Below are positions 44,579 to 53,773 of a DNA stretch of 61,174 nucleotides, one piece after another. The translations under genes and the position numbers were made by a program. The stretch's first letter is position 1. Each line of letters opens with the position of its first letter. Source of the stretch: Oceanibaculum nanhaiense (GTDB lineage Bacteria > Pseudomonadota > Alphaproteobacteria > Oceanibaculales > Oceanibaculaceae); NCBI RefSeq assembly GCF_002148795.1, contig NZ_MPOB01000014.1, forward strand, positions 1 through 61,174, given 5' to 3'. The notes below the pieces were generated by a model. It ran no database searches. It saw nothing but the letters and a program-made list of their open reading frames with translations, and was not told where the DNA came from.

Positions 44579-45537
44579 TGGTAATGCACCTTCTTGTCGA
44601 TCAGCTGGGTTTTCACCACCGTGAGCAGCAGCACGAAGGCCAGGAAGACGACGGTGATGGCGGCGGCATAGCCGGAGCGGAAGAATTCGAAGCCTTCCGC
44701 GTACATGGTGTAGAGCAGCACCTCGGTCGCCTTGTTCGGGCCACCCTTGGTCAGCACATGCACGGTGTCGAACACCTGGAAGGAGCGGATCGAGGTGATG
44801 ACCACCACGAACAACGTCACCGGCCCCAGCATCGGCCAGGTCACCAGGCGGAAGCGCTCCCAGGCGCTGGGCACGCCGTCCATCTCGGCGGCGTCGTAGA
44901 GGAAGCGCGGGATCGAGACGATGCCGGCCAGAAACAGCACCATGTTGAAGCCGACCGCCTGCCAGATGCCGATGGTCGCCAGTACGTAGAGCGCCAGATC
45001 GCCATCGGTCAGCCAGTTCTGCGGCGTCATGCCGACCAGCTTCAGCAGCAAATTCACCAGCCCGAATTGCGGGTGCAGCATGAATTCCCAGACGATGGCC
45101 ATGGCGATCAGCGTCGCCATCACCGGCAGGAAAAACACCGCGCGGTAGAAGGTCTTGCCGCTGTCGCCGGCCTCGATCAGCAGGGCGACACCGAGGCCCA
45201 GCAGCACCGAGCCCGGCACGACGAGGGCGACATAGATCATCGTGTTGGTCAGCGAGATCCAGAACACCCGGTCGCCGAACATGTCGGCATAGTTTTCCAG
45301 ACCGATGAAGGCGAGACTCTTCGCGCCCAGCTGATAATCGGTCAGCGACAGCGCCATCACCGCCAGGATCGGTCCGACCAGCAGTGCAATCATCAGCACC
45401 ACCGCCGGCGTGCAGAGCGCATAGGCGGCCATCGCCTGGCGCAGCCGGACCCAACGCCCGATCCCGGCCGGCACGGCCCGTGGCAGGGCAAGCGGCCCGT
45501 TATCGCCGAGTTGCCGGTCGAGCGCGTGGTCAGCCAT
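44575..45537 (-). CDS. Sugar-type ABC transporter permease, UgpA-like
   Basis: A 320-residue permease. A soluble N-terminus of about 40 residues leads into AYALCTPAVVLMIALLVGPILAVMALSLTDY; the EAA loop is YDAAEMDGVPSAWERFRLVTWPMLGP near residue 230. Start at MADHALDRQ, which overlaps the ATPase stop by 8 bases. Partner of the UgpE-like protein. Confidence 0.93.
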   Translation of the reverse strand: MADHALDRQLGDNGPLALPRAVPAGIGRWVRLRQAMAAYALCTPAVVLMIALLVGPILAVMALSLTDYQLGAKSLAFIGLENYADMFGDRVFWISLTNTMIYVALVVPGSVLLGLGVALLIEAGDSGKTFYRAVFFLPVMATLIAMAIVWEFMLHPQFGLVNLLLKLVGMTPQNWLTDGDLALYVLATIGIWQAVGFNMVLFLAGIVSIPRFLYDAAEMDGVPSAWERFRLVTWPMLGPVTLFVVVITSIRSFQVFDTVHVLTKGGPNKATEVLLYTMYAEGFEFFRSGYAAAITVVFLAFVLLLTVVKTQLIDKKVHYQ

Positions 45538-46693
45538 GCGCCGTCTCCCGCGTGGTCGCCGGGGCAGCCGGGGCCACGTCGATGCGCTTGCCGTCCTGTC
45601 CAAACAGCAGCGGCAGCCGGCCGGCAAGGTCGATACCCACATTCTCACCGATGCGGGGACGGAGTATGCCGGGTTCGCTGCGCACTACCAGCGGATGTTC
45701 CTCCTCGCCGGCCAGGATATGGACCAGCAGGTCGGACCCGAGATTTTCCAGATGCGCGACCCGGCCCAGCAGTGCGGCGCTTTCCGGCGCGGCGAGCGCC
45801 GCATGTTCCGGGCGGAAGGCCAGCCGTACCAGTTCGCCGGTGCGGGCGGCGGGGGCCAGGCGGATCGTGCGGTCCTCGACCGCCAGCGCGCCATCCTCCG
45901 TGACCGTCGCGGGCAGCACGTTGATCTTCGGGCTGCCGATGAATTCTGCGACGCGGATATCCCTCGGGTCGTTATAGACGGTCTCCGGTGCGGCCACCTG
46001 CAGCACCGCGCCATCCATCATCACGGCGATCCGGTCCGACATGGTCATCGCCTCGGCCTGATCGTGCGTGACATAGATGAAGGTGGTACCCAGCCGGCGG
46101 TGCAGCTGCGCGATCTCTGCGCGCATATGGACACGCAGCTTGGCATCCAGGTTGGACAGCGGCTCGTCCATCAGGAAGGCCTTGGGATGGCGTACCATGG
46201 CGCGGCCCAGCGCCACGCGCTGGCGCTGCCCGCCCGACAGCTGCCCCGGCTTGCGGTCCAGCAGATGGCCGATATCCAGCATGGCAGCGACGCTCTGGAC
46301 CTCCGCCGCGATAGCGCTTTCCAGCGATCCGGTGCCCGGCATCAGCTTGCCGACCAGCGGCCAGCGCTGATGGCCCTTCAGCTGACGCATGCGCAGGGGA
46401 ACGGCGATGTTCTCCGCCACCGTCAGATGCGGATAGAGCGCATAGGACTGGAACACCATGGCGAGGTCGCGGTCGCGCGGCCGCAGCCCGTCCACCGCCG
46501 TCTCGGCAATGCGCACGGAGCCGCTGGACTGCATCTCCAGTCCGGCGACGATGCGCAGCAGCGTGGACTTGCCGCAGCCTGACGGGCCGACCAGCGTCAT
46601 GAATTCGCCCGGCCGAATGTCGAGATCGACCCGGCGCAGCACCTCGGTGCGGCCGAAATTCTTGGTGACGCCGTCAATGTCGATACCAGCCAT
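45530..46693 (-). CDS. Sugar-type ABC transporter ATPase, UgpC/MalK-like
   Basis: A 387-residue ATPase. Walker A GPSGCGKST, signature LSGGQRQRVALGRAMV, Walker B AFLMDEPLSNLDAKL, then a C-terminal OB-fold regulatory domain from about residue 250 (NVLPATVTEDGAL, RLAFRPEHAAL). A 25-residue insertion (QRWPLVGKLMPGTGSLESAIAAEV) before the signature is longer than in most MalK proteins. First gene of the operon, so the binding protein is unusually fourth. Confidence 0.93.
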   Translation of the reverse strand: MAGIDIDGVTKNFGRTEVLRRVDLDIRPGEFMTLVGPSGCGKSTLLRIVAGLEMQSSGSVRIAETAVDGLRPRDRDLAMVFQSYALYPHLTVAENIAVPLRMRQLKGHQRWPLVGKLMPGTGSLESAIAAEVQSVAAMLDIGHLLDRKPGQLSGGQRQRVALGRAMVRHPKAFLMDEPLSNLDAKLRVHMRAEIAQLHRRLGTTFIYVTHDQAEAMTMSDRIAVMMDGAVLQVAAPETVYNDPRDIRVAEFIGSPKINVLPATVTEDGALAVEDRTIRLAPAARTGELVRLAFRPEHAALAAPESAALLGRVAHLENLGSDLLVHILAGEEEHPLVVRSEPGILRPRIGENVGIDLAGRLPLLFGQDGKRIDVAPAAPATTRETAHG

Positions 46694-46868
46694 CGGGAAC
46701 CCTGTCCTTTGTGCAGAAGACAGGAGGACCCTAGGCCAGGTATGCGGTTCCTTTTTTGACCGTGGCTTGAATATTGGGCAACAAGAGGTACCGGATGACG
46801 GGACGGATGATCCGGCCGGCCCGCCGGAAGCGCGCCCGGATCGGCGATTGTGCGGGTGCGAGAAGCTT

Positions 46869-46882
46869 GGTACTTTCGTACC
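46869..46882. promoter_or_regulatory. GGTAC-TTTC-GTACC palindrome upstream of the LuxR-type regulator
   Basis: A 5-bp perfect dyad with a 4-base spacer lies 30 bases before the response-regulator start in the divergent gap with the Ugp-like operon; GGTACC also occurs at about 46786 and GTACCGG follows. Possibly a regulator site. Confidence 0.25.
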
Positions 46883-46911
46883 GTACCGGTTCCGTCATAC
46901 GGTGATATGCG

Positions 46912-47547
46912 ATGCCGAAGGCCCTGATCGCCGACGACCACGCCCTGATCCGCCGCGGCCTGCGCGAGATGCTGGAAGGCTGCGCGCCCGATATGGCCGT
47001 GCTGGAGGTCGAGACCCTGCCGCAGGTGGTGGATTGCCTGACACGCGACCCGGATATCGGGCTGGCGCTGCTGGATCTCGTCATTCCCGGCGCGCGCGGG
47101 CTGGAGGGGCTGGAGTTGCTGAGGCGGCACTTCCCGGCGGTCGCCGTTGTGGTGGTCTCGGCGGACGAGACCCCGGCGCTGATCCGCCGCGCACTGGCGG
47201 CGGGGGCGGCGGGCTATCTGCCGAAATCGACCCGGCCGGAGGTGATGGCCGGCGCGCTCAGGCTGGTGCTGGCCGGCGGCGTCTATGTGCCGCCCTCGAT
47301 GATCGACCGCGAGGAAGAGCCGGAGCCCGGCCTGCCGGCGCTGGACCCCGCGACGCTTGGCCTTACGGAGCGGCAGGCCGACATATTGATGCTGCTGGGG
47401 GAGGGGTTGTCCAACCGCGCCATCGGCGGCCGGCTGGGGCTGGCCGAGCAGACGGTGAAGAATCAGGTCTCGCAGACCTTGCGCCGGCTGGGCGTGGCCT
47501 CGCGCATCGAGGCTGCCGTGCTGGCCCGGCGTTACCGCAAGGTTTAG
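46912..47547 (+). CDS. LuxR/NarL-family response regulator
   Basis: A 211-residue protein. The receiver domain (1-120) has phospho-acceptor Asp55 in LALLDLVIPG, with DD at residues 8-9 and Lys in GYLPKST. The C-terminal LuxR helix-turn-helix reads LTERQADILMLLGEGLSNRAIGGRLGL then EQTVKNQVSQTLRRLGV. It converges on the hybrid histidine kinase with a 4-base overlap of the two 3' ends, and is likely its partner. Divergent from the Ugp-like ATPase, whose operon is a possible target. Confidence 0.92.
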   Translation: MPKALIADDHALIRRGLREMLEGCAPDMAVLEVETLPQVVDCLTRDPDIGLALLDLVIPGARGLEGLELLRRHFPAVAVVVVSADETPALIRRALAAGAAGYLPKSTRPEVMAGALRLVLAGGVYVPPSMIDREEEPEPGLPALDPATLGLTERQADILMLLGEGLSNRAIGGRLGLAEQTVKNQVSQTLRRLGVASRIEAAVLARRYRKV

Positions 47548-49082
47548 GCTAAGAGATGCTGCAAGATGGCGCGCAGCCGCATCGCCTGCAGCGGTTTGTG
47601 CAGCACCGGGAAGCCCAGATCCTGCACTTTCTGCAGCAGTTCCGGCGCGGTTTCGCCGGTCACCATGACGGTCGGTACCGGCGCGCCCAGCTTCTCGGCA
47701 ATGCGGGCGGCGACCCGGTCGCCGGTACGGCCACGCTGCAGGTGATAATCGACGATCAGGACTTCCGGCGCGCCATCCAGCTGCTCCAGAGCCGCCGCGA
47801 CGTCGTCCAGCCCGGCGGCGGCCGCTGCCTGGCAGCCCCAGGCCTCGAACAGCAGCAGGGCGGCACGGCGGATTTCCGGGTCGTCATCGACCAGCAGCAG
47901 CCGGCGCCCGGCGAGCAGTCGGTTCGGCGCAAGAGGCACGGCAGCTGGTACGGCTGTCGCCTCGGCGGCTTCGGCGGAGAGTGAGAAGCGCGAACCGAAG
48001 CCGGGCCGCGTCGCCACTTCCAGCCGGTGCCCCAGCAGGCGCGCCAGCCGGTCGGCGATGGACAGGCCCAGCCCGATGCCCTGCTGTGCCGCCGTGCCCT
48101 CCAGCCGGTGAAATTCCCGGAACACCGCGTCGGCTTCCGCCGGGTCGAAGCCTGTCCCGGTGTCGATCACATCGAGCCGCAGCCCATCGGCGCGGCGGCG
48201 TACGCCCACCAGCACGCGGCCGGTCTCGGTATATTTGATCGCGTTCGACAGGAAGTTGCGCAGGATACGGCCCAGCATCGCCGGGTCGCTGCGCACGGCG
48301 AGCCCGCTGTCGAGAATGGTGAGGGCGACACCCTTGCGCTCGGCCAGCGGCGCGAATTCCCGGCGCAGCGCCTTCAGCAGCGGCCCCAGCGGCACCGCCG
48401 CGAAGGCTGGCGTGACCACGCCGGCATCCAGCTTGGAGATGTCGAGCAGCGCATCGAACAGGCCGGAGACGGTTTCCAGGCATTCGCCGATCTGCGCCGC
48501 GATCTCCTTCTGCCGGTCGTCTTCCAGCCGGGCCGCCAGCGCCGAAACGAGAATGCCGACGGCGTGCAGCGGCTGGCGCAGATCGTGGCTGGCGGCGGCC
48601 AGGAAGCGCGACTTGGCGAGGTTTGCCTCCTCCGCCGCCCGCTTGGCGGCATCCAGCGCCTCCTCGGCGCGCTTGCGCTCGGTGATGTCGGTATAGACGC
48701 CGACGATGCCGCCCTCGCGGGTGCGCCGTTCGCAGGATTGCAGCCAGCGCCCGTCGCGCAGCTGGATGAAGGTGTCGCGGGCCAGATTATGGCAGTTCAT
48801 CCGTGCGCGGCGGTACTGGTCCGGGTCCCAGCCGGCGGGCAGCAGGCTGATCTCGGCGACGCTGGTATAGGCGATGTTCATCTCCACCAGCGCATCGAAG
48901 CGCACGCCGGGGCACACTTTTTCCGGTTCGGCGAAGAAGCTCTTGTAGCGGGAGTTGCAGAACACCAGGCGGTCCTGCGCATCCCAGATGACGAAGGCCT
49001 CGGACGCGCTTTCGATGGCATCGATCAGGCCATATTCCTGCGTGCCCTTCACAGGGCATTTTTCCTGGTCCCGCGCCCGCAT
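47544..49082 (-). CDS. PAS-domain hybrid histidine kinase with C-terminal receiver
   Basis: A 512-residue soluble kinase. Order: PAS domain (about 16-135, IESASEAFVIWDAQDRLVFCN to GVYTDITERKRAEE), a short coiled coil, HisKA with the phospho-His in AASHDLRQPLHAVG near 175, ATPase (NFLSNAIKYTETG, GIGLGLSIADRLA), and a receiver with Asp in LIVDYHLQRG near 445. No membrane helix, so the signal is cytoplasmic. The PAS type (WDAQDRLVFCNSRYKSFF) is a variant seen in many alphaproteobacterial kinases. Convergent with the LuxR-type regulator. Confidence 0.9.
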   Translation of the reverse strand: MRARDQEKCPVKGTQEYGLIDAIESASEAFVIWDAQDRLVFCNSRYKSFFAEPEKVCPGVRFDALVEMNIAYTSVAEISLLPAGWDPDQYRRARMNCHNLARDTFIQLRDGRWLQSCERRTREGGIVGVYTDITERKRAEEALDAAKRAAEEANLAKSRFLAAASHDLRQPLHAVGILVSALAARLEDDRQKEIAAQIGECLETVSGLFDALLDISKLDAGVVTPAFAAVPLGPLLKALRREFAPLAERKGVALTILDSGLAVRSDPAMLGRILRNFLSNAIKYTETGRVLVGVRRRADGLRLDVIDTGTGFDPAEADAVFREFHRLEGTAAQQGIGLGLSIADRLARLLGHRLEVATRPGFGSRFSLSAEAAEATAVPAAVPLAPNRLLAGRRLLLVDDDPEIRRAALLLFEAWGCQAAAAAGLDDVAAALEQLDGAPEVLIVDYHLQRGRTGDRVAARIAEKLGAPVPTVMVTGETAPELLQKVQDLGFPVLHKPLQAMRLRAILQHLLA

Positions 49083-49255
49083 GGCCTTGCCCCGGTGCTA
49101 CCGATAAGGCGGCCAGTCTAGGCTGCGGGAGATCGCAGATTATTTCGGTTTCATGAATTTTCAGAGCGCTCCCGGGAGGGATCGCAGCGCAATTCCCGCT
49201 GGGCCCCTCTGGCTTTCACACTGCAAACGCTGTCCTCTTCCGGCTGCACGCAGGC

Positions 49256-50674
49256 TTACCGTGCCTTTGGCAGCATCACCGTTACCAGCAGGCCGCCGGC
49301 CGGTGCGTCCCCTAGCTCTATGACACCGCCATGCGCCAGGATCACATCGCTGGCGATGGTCAGGCCAAGGCCGGTGCCGCCGGTCTCGCGGTTGCGTGAG
49401 GTCTCCAGCCGCGTGAAGGGGCGGAACGCCTCCTCGCGCTGCGCCGCCGGGATGCCCGGCCCGTCATCGGCGATGGTGATGGCGATGATGTCCCGCCCGT
49501 CGCGCAGCGTCACCCGGACCTCGCTGCCGAACTTGCAGCCATTATCGATCAGATTGGCGAAGACCCGGCGGATCGCCACCGGCCGGCAGGTCAGGCCGGC
49601 ATGATCGGGGCCGTCATAGACGACGCGACAACCGGCATCGGCGGCGGTGTCGCACAGGCTGATCAGCAGCGAGCCAAGATCGACGGCGCTGCGTGCCTCA
49701 TCTTTCAACTGATTGCTGGCGTAGGTCAGCGTCGCGCTCACCATCGCCTCCATCTCATTGATGTCCGACAGCACCTGGCGCCGCTGCTCCGGGTCCGGCA
49801 CATATTCGGCGAACAGCCGCAGCCGGGTGAGCGGGGTGCGCAGATCATGGCTGATCGCGGCGATCATCTGCAGGCGGTCATCGACGAACTGCTTCAGCCG
49901 CAGCTGCATCTCGTTGAAGGAATGGCCGATGGCCCGCAACTCCGGCGCGTTGAAATCGCCGACCAGGCTGAGCTCGCGGTTGCGGCCCAGCTTTTCCGCC
50001 GCCGCCGCCAGATCGTCCAGCGGCCTGACGATGCCGCGCGCCACCCAGATCGACAACAGGCCGATTATCAGAACCACGGAGATCGGCAGCAGCACGTTGC
50101 GGATCATCCGCACGGTTTCCTGCCCGTCGCTCCTGGGCATCACCAGCAGCCATCCCCCGGAACCGATGCGGAAGGCGATGCGCAGATCGCTGCTGAGCAT
50201 ATTGCTGCGCCTATCATCAAGCACATCCGTCATCACCGTCGGTAGCGGCGGCAGGATGACGACCAGGGGGCGCGGCGAATATTCCGGATCGTCCAGATCA
50301 TCCGCCATCAGCAACACATCCTGCGGTGCCAGGCCGAGCGTATCGGCGATCTGCAGATGCAATTCGGCAAAAGCGCCGGTCCGAGAGGTGTGAGGGAACT
50401 CCGGTCGCGTATTCAAAGGCTCGATATCGAGCCAACGCCGGACCGGCAGGTCTTGCAGCGCGACCGACCGTTCAGCGGCTGGCACGGCGACGCTGCGGTC
50501 GCGTATATCGTGCAGATTGTCGAGCAGCCAGTCGCGGTCGAAGAACATGATTTGGGGCGGGCGAATTACCAGCGGCATCACCTCATCGACAGCTTTCACC
50601 GCCAGCAGGCCGCCGACGATGACCAGCGCAATGCGCGGCGCGAGCCGCAGCCGCGACCAGAGCGGAATCCTCAC
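49256..50674 (-). CDS. Membrane sensor histidine kinase, EnvZ/OmpR-partner class
   Basis: A 472-residue kinase. Helix 1 is IALVIVGGLLAVKAVDEVM near residue 15; a periplasmic domain of about 150 residues follows, then helix 2 ISVVLIIGLLSIWVA near 200, HAMP, HisKA with His in AAISHDLRTPLTRLR near 275, and ATPase (NLIDNGCKFG, DDGPGIP, GGTGLGLTIA). The N-terminal DRDWLLDNLHDIRDRSVA is outside the membrane. It overlaps the OmpR-type gene by 4 bases and is downstream of it. Signal unknown; a divergent outer-membrane protein gene may be a target. Confidence 0.93.
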   Translation of the reverse strand: MRIPLWSRLRLAPRIALVIVGGLLAVKAVDEVMPLVIRPPQIMFFDRDWLLDNLHDIRDRSVAVPAAERSVALQDLPVRRWLDIEPLNTRPEFPHTSRTGAFAELHLQIADTLGLAPQDVLLMADDLDDPEYSPRPLVVILPPLPTVMTDVLDDRRSNMLSSDLRIAFRIGSGGWLLVMPRSDGQETVRMIRNVLLPISVVLIIGLLSIWVARGIVRPLDDLAAAAEKLGRNRELSLVGDFNAPELRAIGHSFNEMQLRLKQFVDDRLQMIAAISHDLRTPLTRLRLFAEYVPDPEQRRQVLSDINEMEAMVSATLTYASNQLKDEARSAVDLGSLLISLCDTAADAGCRVVYDGPDHAGLTCRPVAIRRVFANLIDNGCKFGSEVRVTLRDGRDIIAITIADDGPGIPAAQREEAFRPFTRLETSRNRETGGTGLGLTIASDVILAHGGVIELGDAPAGGLLVTVMLPKAR

Positions 50675-51423
50675 ACCTTTATCCTCATGGCCAAATCCTG
50701 CTGCAGCGTGACCGGTATGGCGAAAAAATAGCCTTCGTTGCGGATGGTCTTGATGAAGGCCGGGTCTTGCGGATCGGCCTCGATCTTGCGGCGCAGCCGG
50801 CTGATCTGCACATCGATGCTGCGGTCGATGGCCTCGCTCATGCGGCCATGCGCCAGATCCAGGAGCTGGTCGCGCGTCAGCACGCGCTGCGGAAACTCCA
50901 GGAAGGTCGCCAGCAGATCGAATTCGCCGCTTGTCAGGTCGGTCAGCGCGCCGGCCGGCGAGGTGAGGGTGCGCCGGCTGGAATTGAGCAGCCAGCCGGC
51001 AAATTCGTAGATTGTCGCGACGGGGCGCTCAGCATTGATGCTGGCGGCACCCAGCCGGCGGGTGACGGCGCGGATACGGGCCAGCAGCTCGCGCGGATTG
51101 AAGGGCTTGACCACATAATCGTCGGCGCCGATCTCCAGACCGATGATCCGGTCGGTGTCGCCGCTCATCGCGGTCAGCAGGATGATCGGCACGCTGCTCT
51201 GCCCCCGCATGCGGGGCCAGAGCGACAGGCCGTCCTCGCCCGGCATCATGATATCCAGTACGATGACGTCTATGCGCGCCGTCTCGCACACGGAGAACAT
51301 GGCCCGGCCATCGCCGGCCTGGCTGACCTTCAGCCCGTGATCGGTCAGGAAGCGCGCCAGCATGGCGCGGATGCGGTGATCGTCATCGACGATCAGGACG
51401 TGGGTGGTGGGTTTGATGCTCAC
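50671..51423 (-). CDS. OmpR-family response regulator
   Basis: A 250-residue protein. Receiver (about 7-125): VDDDHRIRAML, phospho-acceptor Asp in IVLDIMMPGEDG near residue 56, TAMSG, and Lys in VVKPFNPRELLARI. The winged-helix effector domain (about 150-245) ends VDVQISRLRRKIEADP then FIKTIRNEGYFFAIPV. Paired with the kinase just downstream. Divergent from the MipA-like gene. Confidence 0.94.
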   Translation of the reverse strand: MSIKPTTHVLIVDDDHRIRAMLARFLTDHGLKVSQAGDGRAMFSVCETARIDVIVLDIMMPGEDGLSLWPRMRGQSSVPIILLTAMSGDTDRIIGLEIGADDYVVKPFNPRELLARIRAVTRRLGAASINAERPVATIYEFAGWLLNSSRRTLTSPAGALTDLTSGEFDLLATFLEFPQRVLTRDQLLDLAHGRMSEAIDRSIDVQISRLRRKIEADPQDPAFIKTIRNEGYFFAIPVTLQQDLAMRIKV

Positions 51424-51588
51424 ATCTGCCTCTGGTGCCTTGGGCTGAAGCCACTATATCACCTGGCTCAAACCCGGCGCAGGCGCCGCAACATTCTGAA
51501 ACATATCGACATGGAACCGACACCCGCCCAGCCGCCCGGCGGATTAGGATGCCCCCATCTTTACTTCCCCAGCAAAGGGCCTTCCCCG

Positions 51589-52422
51589 ATGAAAAGCACG
51601 ATCCTTCCCAGTCTGCCGCGTATCCTGCTTGCCGCCGCGGCGCTGTCCGCACTGCCCTTTGCCGCCCTGGCGCAGCAGCCGGGCCAGAAACCGGACGATA
51701 AAACGGGAAAAAGCGACTGGGAGGTCATGCTGGGTGCCGGCGGCCTGTTCCAGCCGGACTACGAAGGCAGCGACGATTACGAGGTCACTCCGCTGCCCCT
51801 GCTGATGGTGAATTACCGCGACCTCGTCTTCCTGCGCGGCCCGACGCTCGGCGCCAATGCCATCACCCTGCAAGGCCCGAATCCGGGAGACAAGCTGCAG
51901 ATCGGCCCGCTGGTCCGCTACGAATTCGGCCGCGACCAGAGTGATAATGACGATCTGCGCGGCTTGGGCGATATCGATGGCGGTGTCGAAATCGGCGGCT
52001 TCATCAGCTACAGCACCGGCCCCTGGTCGGCCGACCTCACCCTGTTCCGCGATGTCAGCGACGCGCATGACGGGCTGACGGCGGAACTCTCGGCCGGACA
52101 CCGGCTGTCGCTGGGGCCGAAGCTGATGCTGCGCAGCGAAATTTCCACCACCTGGGCGGACGATAATTACACCCAGACCTTCTATGGCGTCACCGCCACG
52201 CAGTCGGCACGCAGCGGCATGCAGCAATACACTGCGGAAAGCGGCTTCAAGGATGCCGGCATTACCTTCGATCTCGACTACCGGCTGACGGAAAACTGGA
52301 GCGTCACCGGCCGGGTTGGCTACAAGCGCATGCTGGGCGACGCCGCCGACAGCCCGCTGGTGTCGGTTCGCGGCTCCGAGGATCAGTTCAGCACCGGCGT
52401 TTTCGTCAGCTACAGATTCTGA
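51589..52422 (+). CDS. MipA/OmpV-family outer-membrane protein
   Basis: A 277-residue beta-barrel protein. Signal peptide MKSTILPSLPRILLAAAALSALPFAALAQQ. The mature chain starts with SDWEVMLGAGGLFQPDYEGSDDYEVTPLPL, the family hallmark, shows alternating aromatic strands, and ends in GVFVSYRF with the terminal Phe needed for barrel assembly. MipA was linked to murein hydrolase scaffolding; many relatives are of unknown role. Divergent from the OmpR/EnvZ-type pair, suggesting control by it. A strong hairpin follows. Confidence 0.9.
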   Translation: MKSTILPSLPRILLAAAALSALPFAALAQQPGQKPDDKTGKSDWEVMLGAGGLFQPDYEGSDDYEVTPLPLLMVNYRDLVFLRGPTLGANAITLQGPNPGDKLQIGPLVRYEFGRDQSDNDDLRGLGDIDGGVEIGGFISYSTGPWSADLTLFRDVSDAHDGLTAELSAGHRLSLGPKLMLRSEISTTWADDNYTQTFYGVTATQSARSGMQQYTAESGFKDAGITFDLDYRLTENWSVTGRVGYKRMLGDAADSPLVSVRGSEDQFSTGVFVSYRF

Positions 52423-52479
52423 TCGACCCGGTTTCCACCAGCAGAGGCTCGGCCCGCAGAGGTTTACGGGCGGATCGGC

Positions 52480-52518
52480 GAACCGGATCATGGGCGTTCC
52501 CCTGCCATGATCCGGTTC
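52480..52518 (+). terminator. Terminator after the MipA-like gene
   Basis: GAACCGGATCATGG pairs perfectly with CCATGATCCGGTTC around an 11-base loop, a 14-bp stem 57 bases after the stop codon. No T run. The rest of the 286-base gap holds the LacI-type operator and a coding-like stretch on the minus strand that I did not call. Confidence 0.65.
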
Positions 52519-52631
52519 ACCGCGCTGGCCGCTATCTGTCCGGGAAGGCGGGGCCACATCACGTCGAAGCGGTTGCGGATGTTCAGGCCGAAGCGCATCG
52601 CCTGCCATACCGGGCGTGATTGTATGAAAAC

Positions 52632-52649
52632 GTTTACATCGCTGTAACC
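52632..52649. promoter_or_regulatory. LacI-type operator upstream of the LacI gene
   Basis: GTTTACATCGCTGTAACC is a near-perfect dyad (GTTTACA against TGTAACC, one mismatch) 59 bases before the LacI start codon. Family operators are of this size and usually sit over the promoter, so self-control of the LacI-transporter operon is likely. Confidence 0.5.
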
Positions 52650-52708
52650 GTGGCGTCACACGGCGCTGTCATGGTGTCCCGGTCATTGATCGGAGACCGG
52701 ACAAACCC

Positions 52709-53773
52709 ATGCGCAAGACGCCGACCATCCGTGATGTTGCCCGTGTGGCCGGTGTGTCCATCGCCACCGTGTCGCGGGTCATCAACGGCACCGGGCCGGT
52801 GGCCGTGGATCGGGCCGAGGCGGTGCGCGCGGCGATGGTGGAGATCGGCTTCCGGCCGAACGCCATTGGCCGGCAGCTGAAGACCAGCAGCAGCCGCACC
52901 ATAGGCATTCTGGTGCCGTCGCTGTTCAACCCGGTCTTCGCCGATTCCGTTCAGGGCTGCCAGGAGGCGGCGGGCGCCGCCGGCTATGCCACGCTGCTGG
53001 CCGCCACCGATTACGATCCGGGCCGCGAGCGCAGCGCCGTCGAGGCGCTGCTGGCCAACCGCGTCGAAGGGCTGGTGCTCACTGTCGCCGATGCGGCGGA
53101 GAATGAGACGCTGGACATGCTGGATGCCGAGGGCGTGCCCTATGTGCTGGTCTATAACCAGCCGGATGAAGGCGGCCGCCCGGCCGTGACCATCGACAAC
53201 CGCCGCGCCATGGCCGATCTGGTGCGCTACCTGATCGGCCTCGGCCACCGGCGCTTCGCCATGATCGCCGGCTCCTTCACCGCCTCCGACCGGTCGCGCC
53301 TGCGCTTCGAAGGTTTTGCCGATGCGCTGCGCGAAGCCGCCCTGCCGCCCGGTCTGCTGCTGGAAGTGCGCTTCGACGATACCGAGATGGCGCCGCTGCT
53401 GGCCGGCCTGTTCAGCGGGCGTCCAGCACCTACGGCGCTGGTCTGCACAACCGATCTGCTGGCGCTGGCGGCGATCCGTTCCTGCCGTGCGCTGGGGCTG
53501 GCGGTGCCACGTGACGTCACCGTCACCGGCTTCGACGGTATCGCCCTCAGCGCGCTCACCAGCCCCAGCCTTACCTCGCTGGTCCAGCCCAGCCATGTGA
53601 TGGGCCAGCAGGCGGTCGGGCATCTGCTTGGCCGTCTTGGCACCGGCGCCATGCCGCGCCAGGTGATCCTGCCGCACCAGATCCGGCCCGGTGAGTCGGC
53701 GGCGAAGCCGTCGCCTCGCCTGGCGGATGTCATCCCGCTCCGTCCAACTGCCACAGAAGGAGATTTTTCATGA
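52709..53773 (+). CDS. LacI-family transcriptional regulator
   Basis: A 354-residue repressor-type protein. The helix-turn-helix and hinge read TIRDVARVAGVSIATVSRVIN then IGRQLKTSSSRTIGILVPSLFNPVF; a sugar-binding-like domain follows (VPRDVTVTGFDGIALSALTSPSLTSLVQPS). Its stop overlaps the start of the binding-protein gene by 4 bases, so the regulator is cotranscribed with the importer it probably controls. The C-terminal tail after residue 330 is unusual in being Pro/Arg-rich. Confidence 0.94.
   Translation: MRKTPTIRDVARVAGVSIATVSRVINGTGPVAVDRAEAVRAAMVEIGFRPNAIGRQLKTSSSRTIGILVPSLFNPVFADSVQGCQEAAGAAGYATLLAATDYDPGRERSAVEALLANRVEGLVLTVADAAENETLDMLDAEGVPYVLVYNQPDEGGRPAVTIDNRRAMADLVRYLIGLGHRRFAMIAGSFTASDRSRLRFEGFADALREAALPPGLLLEVRFDDTEMAPLLAGLFSGRPAPTALVCTTDLLALAAIRSCRALGLAVPRDVTVTGFDGIALSALTSPSLTSLVQPSHVMGQQAVGHLLGRLGTGAMPRQVILPHQIRPGESAAKPSPRLADVIPLRPTATEGDFS

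Noticed and set aside
52497-52612. Coding-like minus-strand stretch (MRFGLNIRNRFDVMW and following residues) between MipA-like and LacI genes
   Set aside because: Third positions are GC-biased, but it overlaps the MipA terminator hairpin, is under 45 codons and has no ribosome-binding site; could be a gene remnant but support is too thin.
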